Shown here: one piece after another, positions 16,442 to 25,973 of the stretch
Numbering within the stretch: the first letter of the stretch is position 1
How the letters are laid out: each line of letters opens with the position of its first letter
Source: Paenibacillus polymyxa
GTDB taxonomy: Bacteria > Bacillota > Bacilli > Paenibacillales > Paenibacillaceae
Direction of reading: 5' to 3'
NCBI RefSeq assembly: GCF_001719045.1
Contig: NZ_CP015423.1
Location: forward strand, 2,903,501 to 2,967,500
Length of the DNA stretch: 64,000 nt
Position numbers and translations under genes: made by a program
The notes under the pieces: model-generated
Databases searched by the model: none
The model's input: only the letters and a program-made list of their open reading frames with translations
Told to the model about the DNA's origin: nothing

Positions 16442-17321
16442 CAGCGAGCTTTATGGAGAGTTTAGTGGATATCAGGAAGAACTGACGGCACAAATTCGCA
16501 GCTGGCTGCGAGAAGATACGGGCTCTGGCGATGTGACCACGCGCTGGACAATTGAGCAGGGCCACCAATCCAAGGCTGTCATTCATGCCAAGGAGAGCGG
16601 CGTGGTTGCGGGGTTACCCGTGGCTGCCCTTGTATTTCAGGTAGTGGACCCTTCCTTGTCGTTCACTCCGCTGGTAGTCGATGGACAGTGGATTGAAAAG
16701 GGGAGCGTTTTGGCAGAAGTAACGGGGAGTACCCATGCAATCCTGACCGGGGAGCGATTGGCGTTAAATCTGCTCCAACGGATGTCTGGTATTGCCACGC
16801 GGACTCGGGCTTTTATAGATCAATTGCATGGTCTGTCCACTCGCTTGGTGGATACACGTAAAACAACACCGGGACATCGACTGCTGGAGAAGTATGCTGT
16901 TCGTGTAGGCGGTGGCTCGAATCATCGTTTTGGCCTGTACGATGCTGTTATGATTAAGGATAATCATATTAAGGGCGCAGGTGGGATTGAACAAGCTGTG
17001 AGTCGAGCGCGCGCTAATATACCGCATACGATGACGATTGAAGTAGAGACGGAAAACATGAAACAAGTTCAGGAAGCCCTGGAAGCTGGGGCGGATATCA
17101 TTATGCTGGATAACATGTCTGCCCCAGATATGAAGGAAGCCGTTCGGTTCATTCGGGAACGGGCACCACATGTCAAAACAGAAGCCTCGGGCAATGTATC
17201 GCTGGATACAGTGCGTGAGATGGCTGAGAGTGGCGTAGATGTGATTTCTGTAGGCAGGCTGACATACTCTTTTCATAACCTGGATATCAGCCTTGACCTT
17301 AACGCAAAGAAAGATAGGTGA
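16431..17321 (+). CDS. nadC: Nicotinate-nucleotide pyrophosphorylase (carboxylating)
   Basis: The 296-aa quinolinate phosphoribosyltransferase shows EDTGSGDVTTR, LNLLQRMSGIATRT, DTRKTTPGHRLLEKYAVRVGG (split around the conserved Arg and Lys) and MIKDNHI, the family hallmarks. It turns quinolinate plus PRPP into nicotinate mononucleotide. The start overlaps the nadB end and has CGGAGGAG upstream, so the two are probably translated together. It is followed at six bases by coaX, so NAD and CoA genes appear to share a transcript. Confidence 0.96.
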   Translation: MTSNSELYGEFSGYQEELTAQIRSWLREDTGSGDVTTRWTIEQGHQSKAVIHAKESGVVAGLPVAALVFQVVDPSLSFTPLVVDGQWIEKGSVLAEVTGSTHAILTGERLALNLLQRMSGIATRTRAFIDQLHGLSTRLVDTRKTTPGHRLLEKYAVRVGGGSNHRFGLYDAVMIKDNHIKGAGGIEQAVSRARANIPHTMTIEVETENMKQVQEALEAGADIIMLDNMSAPDMKEAVRFIRERAPHVKTEASGNVSLDTVREMAESGVDVISVGRLTYSFHNLDISLDLNAKKDR

Positions 17322-17327
17322 CACCCA

Positions 17328-18095
17328 TTGATTCTTGTAGTGGATGTAGGCAATACCAATATTGTTCTGGGGATATACGAAGGGCGGGAGCTGTTGCACC
17401 ATTACCGGATCAGTACCTCCAGACAGGCAACCGCAGATGAATACGGCGTACTCATACATAATCTTTTTAGTATGGGTGGCGTATTAAAGGATGACATCCA
17501 GGGAGTGATTATTTCCTCTGTCGTTCCGCCATTGGTCCGTGTATTAGAAGAAATGTGCGATAAATACATAGGCAAAACGCCGTTAATCGTCGGGCCGGGA
17601 ATCAAGACTGGTCTTAACCTGCGTTATGAGAATCCTCGTGAAGTAGGTGCGGATCGGATCGTGAACGCTGTTGCGGCTGTCGAACGGTTCGGCGGGCCGC
17701 TGGTTGTGGTGGACTTTGGAACAGCGACGACGTTTGATTGTATTGACGATAAGGGAAACTACTTGGGCGGTGTCATTGTGCCGGGGATCGGGATTTCGAC
17801 GGAGGCACTGTATCAACGGGCTTCCAAGCTGCCCCGCATTGAGTTGGAGAAACCCAAAAAGGTTATTGGTCGTAATACGGTTCATGCCATGCAAGCTGGG
17901 ATTATCTTCGGTTATGCTGGGCAAGTGGATGGCATTGTGAGGCGCATTAAGGAAGAAATGCAGGTGGAACCTACGGTTATTGCTACCGGAGGTCTTGCAG
18001 AGCTAATCGCATCAGAGACAGAGAGCATTCAGAAAGTGTTGCCGATGTTGACGCTCGAAGGATTACGCATCATTTACCAACGTAACGCTGAATAA
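17328..18095 (+). CDS. coaX: Type III pantothenate kinase
   Basis: The 255-aa protein has the ASKHA-fold motifs of Coa[11 protein letters not shown] at the start, [15 protein letters not shown] and [12 protein letters not shown]. It phosphorylates pantothenate in the first step of CoA synthesis and is not feedback-inhibited by CoA. The start is TTG at 17328, with AGGTGA eight bases before it and the conserved sequence beginning at the second residue. It is the last gene before a strong terminator. Confidence 0.95.
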   Translation: MILVVDVGNTNIVLGIYEGRELLHHYRISTSRQATADEYGVLIHNLFSMGGVLKDDIQGVIISSVVPPLVRVLEEMCDKYIGKTPLIVGPGIKTGLNLRYENPREVGADRIVNAVAAVERFGGPLVVVDFGTATTFDCIDDKGNYLGGVIVPGIGISTEALYQRASKLPRIELEKPKKVIGRNTVHAMQAGIIFGYAGQVDGIVRRIKEEMQVEPTVIATGGLAELIASETESIQKVLPMLTLEGLRIIYQRNAE

Positions 18096-18111
18096 AAAAA
18101 GTGGATATAAG

Positions 18112-18165
18112 CTGCCGCTGAGTCCAACCGATGATCTTATCGGTTTGGATTAGCGGCGTTTTTCG
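18112..18165 (+). terminator. Rho-independent terminator after coaX
   Basis: A long stem, GCCGCTGAGTCCAACCGAT against ATCGGTTTGGATTAGCGGC, is followed by T5. Confidence 0.85.
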
Positions 18166-18314
18166 TCTATACTGAAATATGTTACGTTTTTGAACAATTC
18201 GCGTGATCTGTCGATGCAGGTTGTTTATATAATAGGAAATTATGCTTCAATGATGAGCCATACTAACGAAAATAAGCAGCATAGCTGTCCTGGAGAATAG
18301 GGGAGGATATCAAT

Positions 18315-19199
18315 ATGGAAAATAAGCAGGATCGACTTATTCGTGGCACAGCCATGGATGGAAGGGTTAGAGCTTTTGCTGTTCGGACAACTCAATTGGT
18401 AGAGGAATTGCGGAGAAGGCATGATACTCATCCTACGGCAACCGCTGCTTTGGGGCGAACCCTCACAGCAGGTGCTATTATGGGCTCTATGCTAAAAGGC
18501 AAAGAGCGATTGACCATTCAAGTTAAAGGTGATGGACCGATTGGGCAAATCGTCGTTGATGCCAATGCTGTAGGGGAAGTGCGAGGTTATGTTACTAAAC
18601 CGCATGTGCATTTGCCGAGCAATAGTATGGGCAAACTGGATGTAGCGGGTGCCGTAGGTACAGAGGGGTTCATTCATATCATCAAGGATTTGGGGTTAAA
18701 AGAACCGTATCGCGGCAGTACTCCGATTATTTCCGGTGAACTGGGTGAGGACTTTACCTATTATTTTGCCAAATCGGAACAGACCCCGTCAGCAGTGGGC
18801 TTGGGTGTGCTGGTAGATACGGATAACTCGGTTATTGTGGCCGGTGGATTTATTATTCAGTTGCTTCCAGGCTTAAATGATGATGAGATTACTGCGATCG
18901 AAAATGCAGTCAGCTCCATTCCACCCGTTACTGCTTTGCTGGATCAAGGGTTGGAACTTGATGAAATGCTGCGCTGGATGCTGCCGGACGTTCGGATTCT
19001 CGATGAATTGGATATTCATTTTCAATGTGAGTGTTCACGTGAGCGCGTGGAAAAAACATTGATCAGTTTGGGAGAAAGCGAATTAGAGCAGTTAATTGAG
19101 GAAGAAGGACAGGCTGAGGTCGTATGCCACTTTTGTAATGAGGCTTATCAGTTTAATAAAGATGAATTGCAAAATCTGTTAGATCAAGCCAAAGCCTAA
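18315..19199 (+). CDS. hslO: Hsp33 redox-regulated chaperone
   Basis: The 294-aa protein has the Hsp33 N-terminal chaperone fold and a C-terminal zinc redox switch made of CxC (Cys238, Cys240 in FQCECSRER) and CxxC (Cys271, Cys274 in VCHFCNEAY). Oxidation of these cysteines releases zinc and activates the holdase. The ATG at 18315 follows GGGGAGG. A TATAAT at 18228 could be a -10 element, but its -35 is poor. Confidence 0.96.
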   Translation: MENKQDRLIRGTAMDGRVRAFAVRTTQLVEELRRRHDTHPTATAALGRTLTAGAIMGSMLKGKERLTIQVKGDGPIGQIVVDANAVGEVRGYVTKPHVHLPSNSMGKLDVAGAVGTEGFIHIIKDLGLKEPYRGSTPIISGELGEDFTYYFAKSEQTPSAVGLGVLVDTDNSVIVAGGFIIQLLPGLNDDEITAIENAVSSIPPVTALLDQGLELDEMLRWMLPDVRILDELDIHFQCECSRERVEKTLISLGESELEQLIEEEGQAEVVCHFCNEAYQFNKDELQNLLDQAKA

Positions 19200-19219
19200 C
19201 CGGATGGGCGGTGCAAGCG

Positions 19220-20152
19220 ATGACTACACGGGAAAAAGGATTATGGACAGCTGTCATTATTCTGACCGTTAGCGTCGCCGCCTTGGGTGGTCTTATCATG
19301 CTTCGGGGGCTGTCAAAGCCGGGTGATGTAAGCAAGGATGACGGCGATCATACTGTGGCGGAGATGGGTCGGGAAGGCATATCGGAGGAACAGTGGGTAG
19401 CGGAACTGAAAAAGCGATATGGAACCAATACGCTGTTGCAAATGTTGAATCGTAAAGCCGTGCAGGCTGAAACCAAGCGTCTCGGTATCAAGATCACCCA
19501 AGAGGATCTACAGCAGGTGCTGGAGCAGGATAGTAAAGGGTATGACTCAGATCATGCCTATTTTGATGAAATGCAGCGACAGTTTGGCTTAGGTCCGGTT
19601 GATTTGCGGAATGAAGCGGAATACCGGATTGGTTTGGAGAAAATAGCCACGCAGGGTATTCAGGTTCAGGAAGCTGAGATTGACGAGTATTGGGAGCAGC
19701 ATCCTGAGGAATTTGCCGTCGGTAAGCAGATCCAATTGGCAGCTCTTTATGTAGATAATGCGGAGGAAGCAGAAGCGTTGCTAGATCGGGTTAAGCAGGG
19801 GGAGAGCTTCGATGTGCTGATTCAAGAGCATGCAGGTAAGCCTTTCGACAAAGATAGCAGTGGACAGCTGGGATGGGTGGATGAATATGATCCATTGCAA
19901 CCGGAGGCGATCATGAAGGCGGCGAGAGAGCTAAGCTCTGGGGATGTTGCAGGTCCGATCTCTGTTAACGATGGCTATGCTGTCATTTATGTACAGGATG
20001 TCCGGTTGAAGAATTCTCCGGATAAGCAGCAGATCCGACAGCAAATTCGCCGATCTCTTGCGCTTGCACAAGCCGCTCCTTTGGAAGAGGTCGAGAAGGG
20101 TCTGCGTGATAAATATGGAGCGCGTATTTTATCTGGAAAGAATGCATCCTAA
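19220..20152 (+). CDS. Membrane-anchored parvulin-type peptidyl-prolyl isomerase (PrsA/YacD-like)
   Basis: The ~310-aa protein has an N-terminal transmembrane or signal-anchor helix (~residues 9-30), a SurA/PrsA-like helical N-domain and a parvulin domain at ~150-270 (IQLAALYVDNAEEAEALLDRV, SGQLGWVDEYD, GPISVNDGYAVIYV). No lipobox Cys follows the hydrophobic stretch, so it is probably a membrane anchor rather than a PrsA lipoprotein. It likely folds secreted proteins outside the membrane. It holds the yacD position between hslO and cysK. ATG 19220 is preferred (GGGCGGTG upstream); GTG 19211 is possible. Confidence 0.82.
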   Translation: MTTREKGLWTAVIILTVSVAALGGLIMLRGLSKPGDVSKDDGDHTVAEMGREGISEEQWVAELKKRYGTNTLLQMLNRKAVQAETKRLGIKITQEDLQQVLEQDSKGYDSDHAYFDEMQRQFGLGPVDLRNEAEYRIGLEKIATQGIQVQEAEIDEYWEQHPEEFAVGKQIQLAALYVDNAEEAEALLDRVKQGESFDVLIQEHAGKPFDKDSSGQLGWVDEYDPLQPEAIMKAARELSSGDVAGPISVNDGYAVIYVQDVRLKNSPDKQQIRQQIRRSLALAQAAPLEEVEKGLRDKYGARILSGKNAS

Positions 20153-20234
20153 GCTTCTCTGTAACGTAGTGAAAGAATATTGGTTTGAAGGAAGCCCGAT
20201 GCTGATAACGCGGGTTGACAGCATCGCGGCTTAT

Positions 20235-20272
20235 TCACTCGTATTGACATTGGAATTGAAGATTGTTATGAT
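20235..20272 (+). promoter_or_regulatory. cysK promoter overlapped by a CymR-like operator
   Basis: TTGACA (20244-20249) and TATGAT (20267-20272) are spaced by 17 bases. ATTGGAATT at 20249-20257 matches the conserved half of the CymR operator (ATNGGAATT) as I remember it, and several upstream positions (T20235, A20237, C20240, A20243, T20245) also agree. CymR represses cysteine-synthesis genes, including cysK, in B. subtilis. A weaker second promoter may lie at 20332-20358. Confidence 0.6.
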
Positions 20273-20402
20273 TAGCGTATAAAACCAACTATTTTTATCG
20301 GAAATTAATGAACGGCACTAAATTAAAGTAATTGACTAAGAATCATCTACAATATGATTTCGCAATTTTTAATATATCATCTACAGTCAGGGAGGAATTA
20401 TC

Positions 20403-21341
20403 ATGGCTAAAGTTGTTAATAACATTACCGAACTTATCGGAGAAACACCCCTCGTTCGCCTCAACCGGATCGTACCGGAAGATAGCGCCGAAATCTATTT
20501 GAAACTGGAATATCAGAACCCAGGCTCCAGTGTAAAAGATCGTATTGCGATTAGCATGGTAGAAGAAGCTGAACGTGAAGGTCTGCTTAAGCCAGGCGGT
20601 ACCATTATTGAAGCAACAAGCGGTAATACAGGAATCGGCTTGGCTATGGTAGCTGCTGCGAAGGGCTATAAGGCAGTCATCGTTATGCCAGAAACGATGA
20701 GCATAGAGCGTCGTAATTTGTTGCGTGCTTATGGAGCCGAGCTTGTGTTAACACCAGGATCAGAAGGCATGAATGGGTCCGTTAAGAAAATGGAAGAATT
20801 GCTGAGTGAAAATCCGGATTATTTTGCTGCTGAGCAGTTCAAGAACAAAGCTAATATCAAAATTCACCGTGAAACGACCGGTCCTGAGATTGTGGAAGCC
20901 ATTCGTTCCATTGGCGGAACTCTGGATGCTTTTATAGCGGGAATAGGCACTGGCGGAACCATTTCTGGTGCCGGAGAAGTGCTTAAGAAAGAATTCCCTG
21001 ATATTAAAGTTGTGGCTGTAGAGCCTGCCTCTTCCCCGCTGTTAGCAGGCGGTAAGCCAGGACCCCACAAGATCCAAGGGCTGGGTGCCAACTTTATTCC
21101 TGAAATTTTAAACCGTGATATCTATGATGAAATTATTCATGTAGAAAACGATGAAGCTTTCGAGGTAGCACGTAGAGTGGCCAAGGAAGAGGGCATTTTG
21201 TCCGGTATTTCATCTGGCGCGGCTGTTCATGCGGCTTTGAAGCTTGCTAAGCAATTGGGCAAGGGTAAACGGATCGTTGTCATTGTTCCAAGTAATGGAG
21301 AACGTTACCTGAGTACGCCACTATACAATTTCGAGCTGTAA
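20403..21341 (+). CDS. cysK: Cysteine synthase A (O-acetylserine sulfhydrylase)
   Basis: The 312-aa PLP enzyme shows [12 protein letters not shown], the PLP lysine in SSVKDRI (Lys45), [10 protein letters not shown] and [14 protein letters not shown]. It makes cysteine from O-acetylserine and sulfide and, in Bacillus, also acts as CymR corepressor. The ATG follows AGGGAGGA. It has its own promoter with a CymR-like site and its own terminator, so it appears to be monocistronic. Confidence 0.97.
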   Translation: MAKVVNNITELIGETPLVRLNRIVPEDSAEIYLKLEYQNPGSSVKDRIAISMVEEAEREGLLKPGGTIIEATSGNTGIGLAMVAAAKGYKAVIVMPETMSIERRNLLRAYGAELVLTPGSEGMNGSVKKMEELLSENPDYFAAEQFKNKANIKIHRETTGPEIVEAIRSIGGTLDAFIAGIGTGGTISGAGEVLKKEFPDIKVVAVEPASSPLLAGGKPGPHKIQGLGANFIPEILNRDIYDEIIHVENDEAFEVARRVAKEEGILSGISSGAAVHAALKLAKQLGKGKRIVVIVPSNGERYLSTPLYNFEL

Positions 21342-21373
21342 TTATGTCGTAATTGTGTATACTATACGTAAGG

Positions 21374-21416
21374 ATTCCCTCATTTCCCTGTTGCAGGGGG
21401 GTGGGGGTTTCTTTTT
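21374..21416 (+). terminator. Rho-independent terminator after cysK
   Basis: CCCTCATTTCCCTG pairs with CAGGGGGGTGGGG around a short TTG loop and is followed by TTTCTTTTT. The stem is imperfect. Confidence 0.65.
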
Positions 21417-21467
21417 AAGGAGAGAATGTAGACTTATTGAAAAGTAGGGAAGGGGAAGCACACACGG

Positions 21468-23090
21468 ATGAAATCGACAGCTAGAGTGACGGAGGCGCAG
21501 TGGCAGGTTTGGCAGGAGGAAGGCTGGAGTATACTTCCCTATATCGCTGAGTACCCATTACCTGTGGGAGGGCTACCGTCATCGTGGCGGAAGGCTTGGG
21601 AGGATTCGTCGCCATATGCTTTTTTGCTGGAGAGCGCTAAAGGTGGGAGGTACACCTATCTGGCCTTAAATCCGGTTGCTATATTGGAAGGCAAGGGAGA
21701 ACATGCCGTTTGGACTGATTTGCAAAGTGGGAAACATGGAGATATACATGGTCAACCTTTGAAAGTCATGAACAACTGGATCGCTCCTTACCGTGCACCG
21801 CGTGTACCTGGCATGCCTTTTTTCTCTGGGGGATTTGCGGGTTACCTTGGCTACGATGTAGCTCGCTCGTTGGAGCGTTTGCCATCTCAAGCTGCAGACG
21901 ATACGGGCATACCTGATTATGTATGGATGAGGGTGAATGAGCTATGGATTTATGATCACGAAAAATCCTGCATATATTGTGCTGTTCATATGCCTGCTCC
22001 TGCGCATTCCGATAAAGTCAGCCGTGATACCGATTTGACCAATCCCGTTATACGGGATGGGCCAAATCCCATACTTTGCGAGCATTATGCGGAAGCTGCC
22101 CAACGTGCAGAACGTATGCTGATTCAGTGGAATAACATCATAAATGCAGGAGAGATTGATCCTGCGTACCCTCGTCGTTGTGCTAGGCTTGCCGAAGAGG
22201 GGTTAGAGGCTGCTCATCAAGAATCTGATGGTTGGACAGCGGCATTCAACCAACAAGATTTTGAACATGCCGTAAGACGTGTGCAGGAATACATTGCCCA
22301 AGGGGATGTATTCCAGGTTAACTTGTCGATTCGTCAGCAACGTGCGCTTACAGCCCTCCCTGAAAATATATATGAATGGCTTCGTCTGCTGAATCCTTCC
22401 CCTTATATGGGTATGCTGCGTATGCCAGATTTACGGATCGTCAGTGGCTCGCCAGAATTGTTGGTGAAGCTGGAGGATGGACGTGTGAGCGCCCGACCTA
22501 TTGCAGGTACGAGAAGAAGGGGGCTAACACCGGATGAAGATGCCGCTATGGCAGCAGAGCTTCTATCAAGCGAAAAAGAACGCGCCGAGCATATTATGCT
22601 CGTCGATCTGGAGCGTAACGATATCGGACGGATTGCTGAATACGGATCGGTGCATGTGCCTGAACTGCTGACTGTCGAATACTATTCGCACGTTATGCAT
22701 CTGGTATCTCAGGTTGAGGGGAAATTAGCCCAGGGTCGTACAGCTATAGATGTAATTGCTGCTACCTTTCCAGGCGGAACCATTACCGGGGCACCCAAGG
22801 TGCGCACCATGGAAATCATTGAAGAATTAGAGCCCGTTCGTCGGGGTCCTTATACAGGGTCTCTTGGATGGATTGACTATAACGGCAATATGGAATTAAA
22901 TATTATAATAAGAACACTAGCTGTTAAAGGCAGCACTGCCTATTTACAGACAGGTGCGGGGATCGTCATTGATTCAGACCCGTACAGGGAATATCGGGAA
23001 TGTCGGAACAAGGCCAGAGCGGTCATGAAGGCGGTACAATGTGGTGAAGAAGAAGCTGCTTTGAGCAGAAGCGGTATCACAGGAGGGTGA
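21468..23090 (+). CDS. pabB: Aminodeoxychorismate synthase component I
   Basis: The 540-aa protein is a chorismate-utilising enzyme. The catalytic block lies at ~260-520, with [57 protein letters not shown] and [14 protein letters not shown]. PabB uses ammonia from PabA to make 4-amino-4-deoxychorismate for folate. TrpE has the same fold, but the pabA-pabC-folP neighbours decide for PabB. The N-terminal region is longer than that of E. coli PabB. The ATG at 21468 has GGAAGGGGAA upstream. Confidence 0.94.
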   Translation: MKSTARVTEAQWQVWQEEGWSILPYIAEYPLPVGGLPSSWRKAWEDSSPYAFLLESAKGGRYTYLALNPVAILEGKGEHAVWTDLQSGKHGDIHGQPLKVMNNWIAPYRAPRVPGMPFFSGGFAGYLGYDVARSLERLPSQAADDTGIPDYVWMRVNELWIYDHEKSCIYCAVHMPAPAHSDKVSRDTDLTNPVIRDGPNPILCEHYAEAAQRAERMLIQWNNIINAGEIDPAYPRRCARLAEEGLEAAHQESDGWTAAFNQQDFEHAVRRVQEYIAQGDVFQVNLSIRQQRALTALPENIYEWLRLLNPSPYMGMLRMPDLRIVSGSPELLVKLEDGRVSARPIAGTRRRGLTPDEDAAMAAELLSSEKERAEHIMLVDLERNDIGRIAEYGSVHVPELLTVEYYSHVMHLVSQVEGKLAQGRTAIDVIAATFPGGTITGAPKVRTMEIIEELEPVRRGPYTGSLGWIDYNGNMELNIIIRTLAVKGSTAYLQTGAGIVIDSDPYREYRECRNKARAVMKAVQCGEEEAALSRSGITGG

Positions 23091-23095
23091 GTCGT

Positions 23096-23671
23096 ATGAT
23101 TTTGGTGATTGATAATTATGATTCGTTTACGTACAATCTTGTTCAATATTTGGGTGAACTTGGCGAAGAAGTAACCGTAAAACGGAACGATGAGATTGAT
23201 GTGAAAGGCATAGAAGAGCTGGCACCAGAGCATATTTTGATCTCGCCGGGTCCATGCACTCCGAATGAGGCGGGGATATCACTGGATGTGATCAGCCATT
23301 TTAAAGGTCGCATTCCGATTTTTGGCGTTTGCCTCGGCCACCAGGCCATCGGACAGGCTTTTGGCGGTAAGGTTATCCGGGCTGAACGACTCATGCACGG
23401 TAAAACATCACCGATTCTTCATCACAATACATCGGTATTTGAAGGCTTGCCTTCTCCGTTCACAGCAACCCGGTATCACTCATTGCTGGTGGAGCGCGAG
23501 AGTCTGCCTGAGTGTCTAGAGATTACCGCAGAAACCGCAGAAGGTGAAATTATGGGTTTGCGGCATAAAGAATTTGCCGTAGAAGGAGTTCAGTTCCATC
23601 CAGAATCCATTATTACGGATTACGGGCATCAACTATTACGTAATTTCCTAAAACGCAAGGTAGGCGTCTGA
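23096..23671 (+). CDS. pabA: Aminodeoxychorismate/anthranilate synthase glutamine amidotransferase subunit
   Basis: The 191-aa class I glutamine amidotransferase has [18 protein letters not shown], the nucleophile Cys79 in [11 protein letters not shown] and the His-Glu pair in VQFHPESI. It supplies ammonia to PabB; in Bacillus the single subunit also serves TrpE. The ATG at 23096 is preceded by AGGAGG at 23081, which overlaps the pabB end; the upstream GTG at 23087 sits too close to that site. Confidence 0.95.
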   Translation: MILVIDNYDSFTYNLVQYLGELGEEVTVKRNDEIDVKGIEELAPEHILISPGPCTPNEAGISLDVISHFKGRIPIFGVCLGHQAIGQAFGGKVIRAERLMHGKTSPILHHNTSVFEGLPSPFTATRYHSLLVERESLPECLEITAETAEGEIMGLRHKEFAVEGVQFHPESIITDYGHQLLRNFLKRKVGV

Positions 23672-23674
23672 TTT

Positions 23675-24571
23675 ATGAAATATATCGGAGTCAACGGCGT
23701 CCTCACGGAAGCCGCAAAAGCCGTGATTCACGTAAGTGATCACGGCTTTTTATACGGAATGGGCTTGTTTGAAACATTCCGCACCTACAAGGGTGTCCCA
23801 TTCTTGCTGGATCGGCATCTGCATCGACTACAGAAAGGTTGCCGAATGCTCGGCATTCCTTTTCAACCGGATGAGGAGCAGCTTACGAGACACATCCAAC
23901 ATCTGATGGTGGCGAATGGACTGGATGAAGCCTATATCCGCTACACCGTATCAGCAGGCGAAGAGGTGCTAGGATTGCCGACGGGGGACTATACGCGCCC
24001 CAACCATATTTTGTTTGCGAAACCGTTGCCCTCTACCAATACACAAACCGGGCAATCCATTTCCCCATCGACGCTTCAGTTGTTGCGAACCCCCAGAAAC
24101 ACTCCAGAGGGTGAGGTTCGTTTAAAGTCGCTCCATTATATGAATAATATTCTTGCGAAGCGGGAACTTCAGCAGTATGCCGAGGCTGTCCGTTATAAGG
24201 CTGAAGGAATGATGCTTACGGCGGATGGTTTTCTGGCGGAGGGAATGGTCAGCAATCTGTTTTTTGTGCGGAATAATACGCTGTATACCCCTGACTTGTC
24301 TACAGGAATTCTGCCAGGCATTACGCGTGAATTCATTTTGGAGCTGGCGCATCTGCGAGACATTCCTTGTGAGCAAGGTTTGTACCGCTGGGACGAGCTG
24401 AAACAGGCTGATGAAATTTTTATGACCAACTCTATACAAGAAATACGGCCCGTGGATTTATTGTTGGAGCCGGGAGGAGCAACGAACCATGTATCGGTTC
24501 CCTTGACGCAGCCCAGGTCCATAACAGCTTTGCTGTTGCACGATTATAGACAGAAAGCAGGGATCAAGTGA
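23675..24571 (+). CDS. pabC: Aminodeoxychorismate lyase
   Basis: The 298-aa fold-type IV PLP enzyme has SDHGFLYGMGLFETFR, the PLP lysine at ~151 (VRLKSLHYMNN), AEGMVSNLFFV and GILPGITREF. It releases pyruvate from aminodeoxychorismate to give p-aminobenzoate. Branched-chain and D-amino acid aminotransferases share the fold; the operon decides the call. Codons ~14-26 form a 15-bp hairpin with a GTAA loop and a T5 tail (see findings). It overlaps folP by four bases. Confidence 0.92.
   Translation: MKYIGVNGVLTEAAKAVIHVSDHGFLYGMGLFETFRTYKGVPFLLDRHLHRLQKGCRMLGIPFQPDEEQLTRHIQHLMVANGLDEAYIRYTVSAGEEVLGLPTGDYTRPNHILFAKPLPSTNTQTGQSISPSTLQLLRTPRNTPEGEVRLKSLHYMNNILAKRELQQYAEAVRYKAEGMMLTADGFLAEGMVSNLFFVRNNTLYTPDLSTGILPGITREFILELAHLRDIPCEQGLYRWDELKQADEIFMTNSIQEIRPVDLLLEPGGATNHVSVPLTQPRSITALLLHDYRQKAGIK
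23716..23751 (+). other. Terminator-like hairpin inside pabC
   Basis: AAAAGCCGTGATTCAC pairs with GTGATCACGGCTTTT with a single bulged T (23727) and a GTAA loop, then T5. It lies 40 bases into pabC, so it could act as an intragenic attenuator or be a by-product of the conserved HVSDHG codons. Confidence 0.55.
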
Positions 24572-25434
24572 ACATACCGACCCTTTATCAACGTAGTTAC
24601 CGAATGGGGGATGCCGAGCTTACGCTCGGACACTCCACACAGATCATGGGTATACTGAATGTGACCCCAGATTCATTTTCCGATGGAGGATTACATTATA
24701 GTCCCGAGATTGCTGTTTTACATGCATTGAAGCTGGTGGAAGATGGAGCCGATATCATTGACATTGGTGGGGAGTCTACCCGCCCGGGTCATGACCCAGT
24801 AGGTGTGGAAGAGGAGCTGGCTCGGGTCATTCCGGTCATCCAGGCCATTCATCGTATCGCACCGCACATTCCGTTATCCGTAGATACTTACAAAGCCGAA
24901 GTAGCCAGGCAGGCGCTTGAAGCTGGTGCACATATCATTAATGATGTGTGGGGGTTTAAGGCAGACCCTGATATGGCCCGTGTAGCTGCGGAATTCGATT
25001 GTCCGGTCATTTTGATGCATAATCGTCATGATCGTAATTATAGTGATTTGGTTTCTGATATGCTGTCTGATTTGAAAGAGAGTATCCGATTAGCGCTGGA
25101 TGCGGGGGTACGTGAGGAACAGATCATTTTAGACCCAGGCATCGGTTTTGCGAAGGATTATGATGAAAATATCCATGCTATGACTTCTCTCGATACATTG
25201 AGTCAGCTAGGCTTCCCACTGTTATTGGCTACGTCACGCAAAAGATTTATTCGTACAGCACTCGATTTGCCTGTGAATGATGTAGTGGAGGGCACGGCGG
25301 CTACTGTTGCTTTTGGCATTGCTCAAGGGTGCCAGATTGTGCGTGTACATGATGTGGCACAAATTAAGCGCACCGTACGTATGTGTGATGCGATGGTGTA
25401 CGGGTCTAAAAATGCACTGAGTTATGACGGGTAA
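24568..25434 (+). CDS. folP: Dihydropteroate synthase
   Basis: The 288-aa TIM-barrel enzyme shows MGILNVTPDSFSDGG, DIGGESTRPGHDPV, ILDPGIGFAKD and LLATSRKRFI. It joins p-aminobenzoate to hydroxymethyl-dihydropterin diphosphate and is the sulfonamide target. The start is GTG at 24568, overlapping the pabC stop (GTGA). A later in-frame ATG exists but would cut into the conserved N-terminal region only slightly, so the start is not certain. Confidence 0.95.
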   Translation: MNIPTLYQRSYRMGDAELTLGHSTQIMGILNVTPDSFSDGGLHYSPEIAVLHALKLVEDGADIIDIGGESTRPGHDPVGVEEELARVIPVIQAIHRIAPHIPLSVDTYKAEVARQALEAGAHIINDVWGFKADPDMARVAAEFDCPVILMHNRHDRNYSDLVSDMLSDLKESIRLALDAGVREEQIILDPGIGFAKDYDENIHAMTSLDTLSQLGFPLLLATSRKRFIRTALDLPVNDVVEGTAATVAFGIAQGCQIVRVHDVAQIKRTVRMCDAMVYGSKNALSYDG

Positions 25435-25471
25435 AGCCCGCTCCACGAATGATTTGATCCTACGATCGCTG

Positions 25472-25527
25472 TTGCAACGGGATTCTTTGAATTGGTAAAA
25501 CATGTAACTGTAAGAATCCCGTTGCAA
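25472..25527. repeat. Perfect 16-bp inverted repeat between folP and folB
   Basis: TTGCAACGGGATTCTT (25472-25487) is followed after 24 bases by AAGAATCCCGTTGCAA (25512-25527), its exact reverse complement. No T-run follows, so it is not a standard terminator. It could be an operator, an RNA-processing hairpin or a dispersed intergenic repeat. Confidence 0.85.
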
Positions 25528-25601
25528 AGGCGAGCGCTTCACTACCACCAGTAAAGTCACTTGATTAGAAAAATCTAATAAAAAACAGGGGGTCTATCAC
25601 G

Positions 25602-25964
25602 ATGGATAAAATGGTTTTGCATCGTATGGAGTATTACGGATATCATGGCGTTTTTCCAGAGGAGCGCAAGCTGGGGCAGCGTTTCTATATTGATTTGGAA
25701 CTGGAGCTTGATCTGCGTGAAGCGGGTGAGCAGGATGCTTTGGACAAAACGGTTAATTACGCTGAGGTACATTACACCGTTAAAGATATTGTAGAAAAGG
25801 AATCTTACCAATTGATTGAAGCTTTGGGCGAACGTATTGCATCTTCCCTACTGGACACTTATACTAGTGTCAATGCACTGACTGTCAAAGTCACGAAGCC
25901 GCATCCGCCGTTTGATATTCATTTTCAAGGCGTGACGGTTGAGCTTTATCGCGCAAGAAAGTAG
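25602..25964 (+). CDS. folB: Dihydroneopterin aldolase
   Basis: The 120-aa protein has the FolB motifs MEYYGYHGVFPEERKLGQRF (with the catalytic-region Tyr-His-Gly), VNYAEVHYTVKDIVE and SYQLIEALGERIA, and ends in VTKPHPPF. It cleaves dihydroneopterin to hydroxymethyl-dihydropterin plus glycolaldehyde. The ATG has CAGGGGG upstream. It is separated from folP by 167 bases containing an inverted repeat, and is followed at nine bases by folK. Confidence 0.95.
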   Translation: MDKMVLHRMEYYGYHGVFPEERKLGQRFYIDLELELDLREAGEQDALDKTVNYAEVHYTVKDIVEKESYQLIEALGERIASSLLDTYTSVNALTVKVTKPHPPFDIHFQGVTVELYRARK

Positions 25965-25973
25965 GAACGATAC

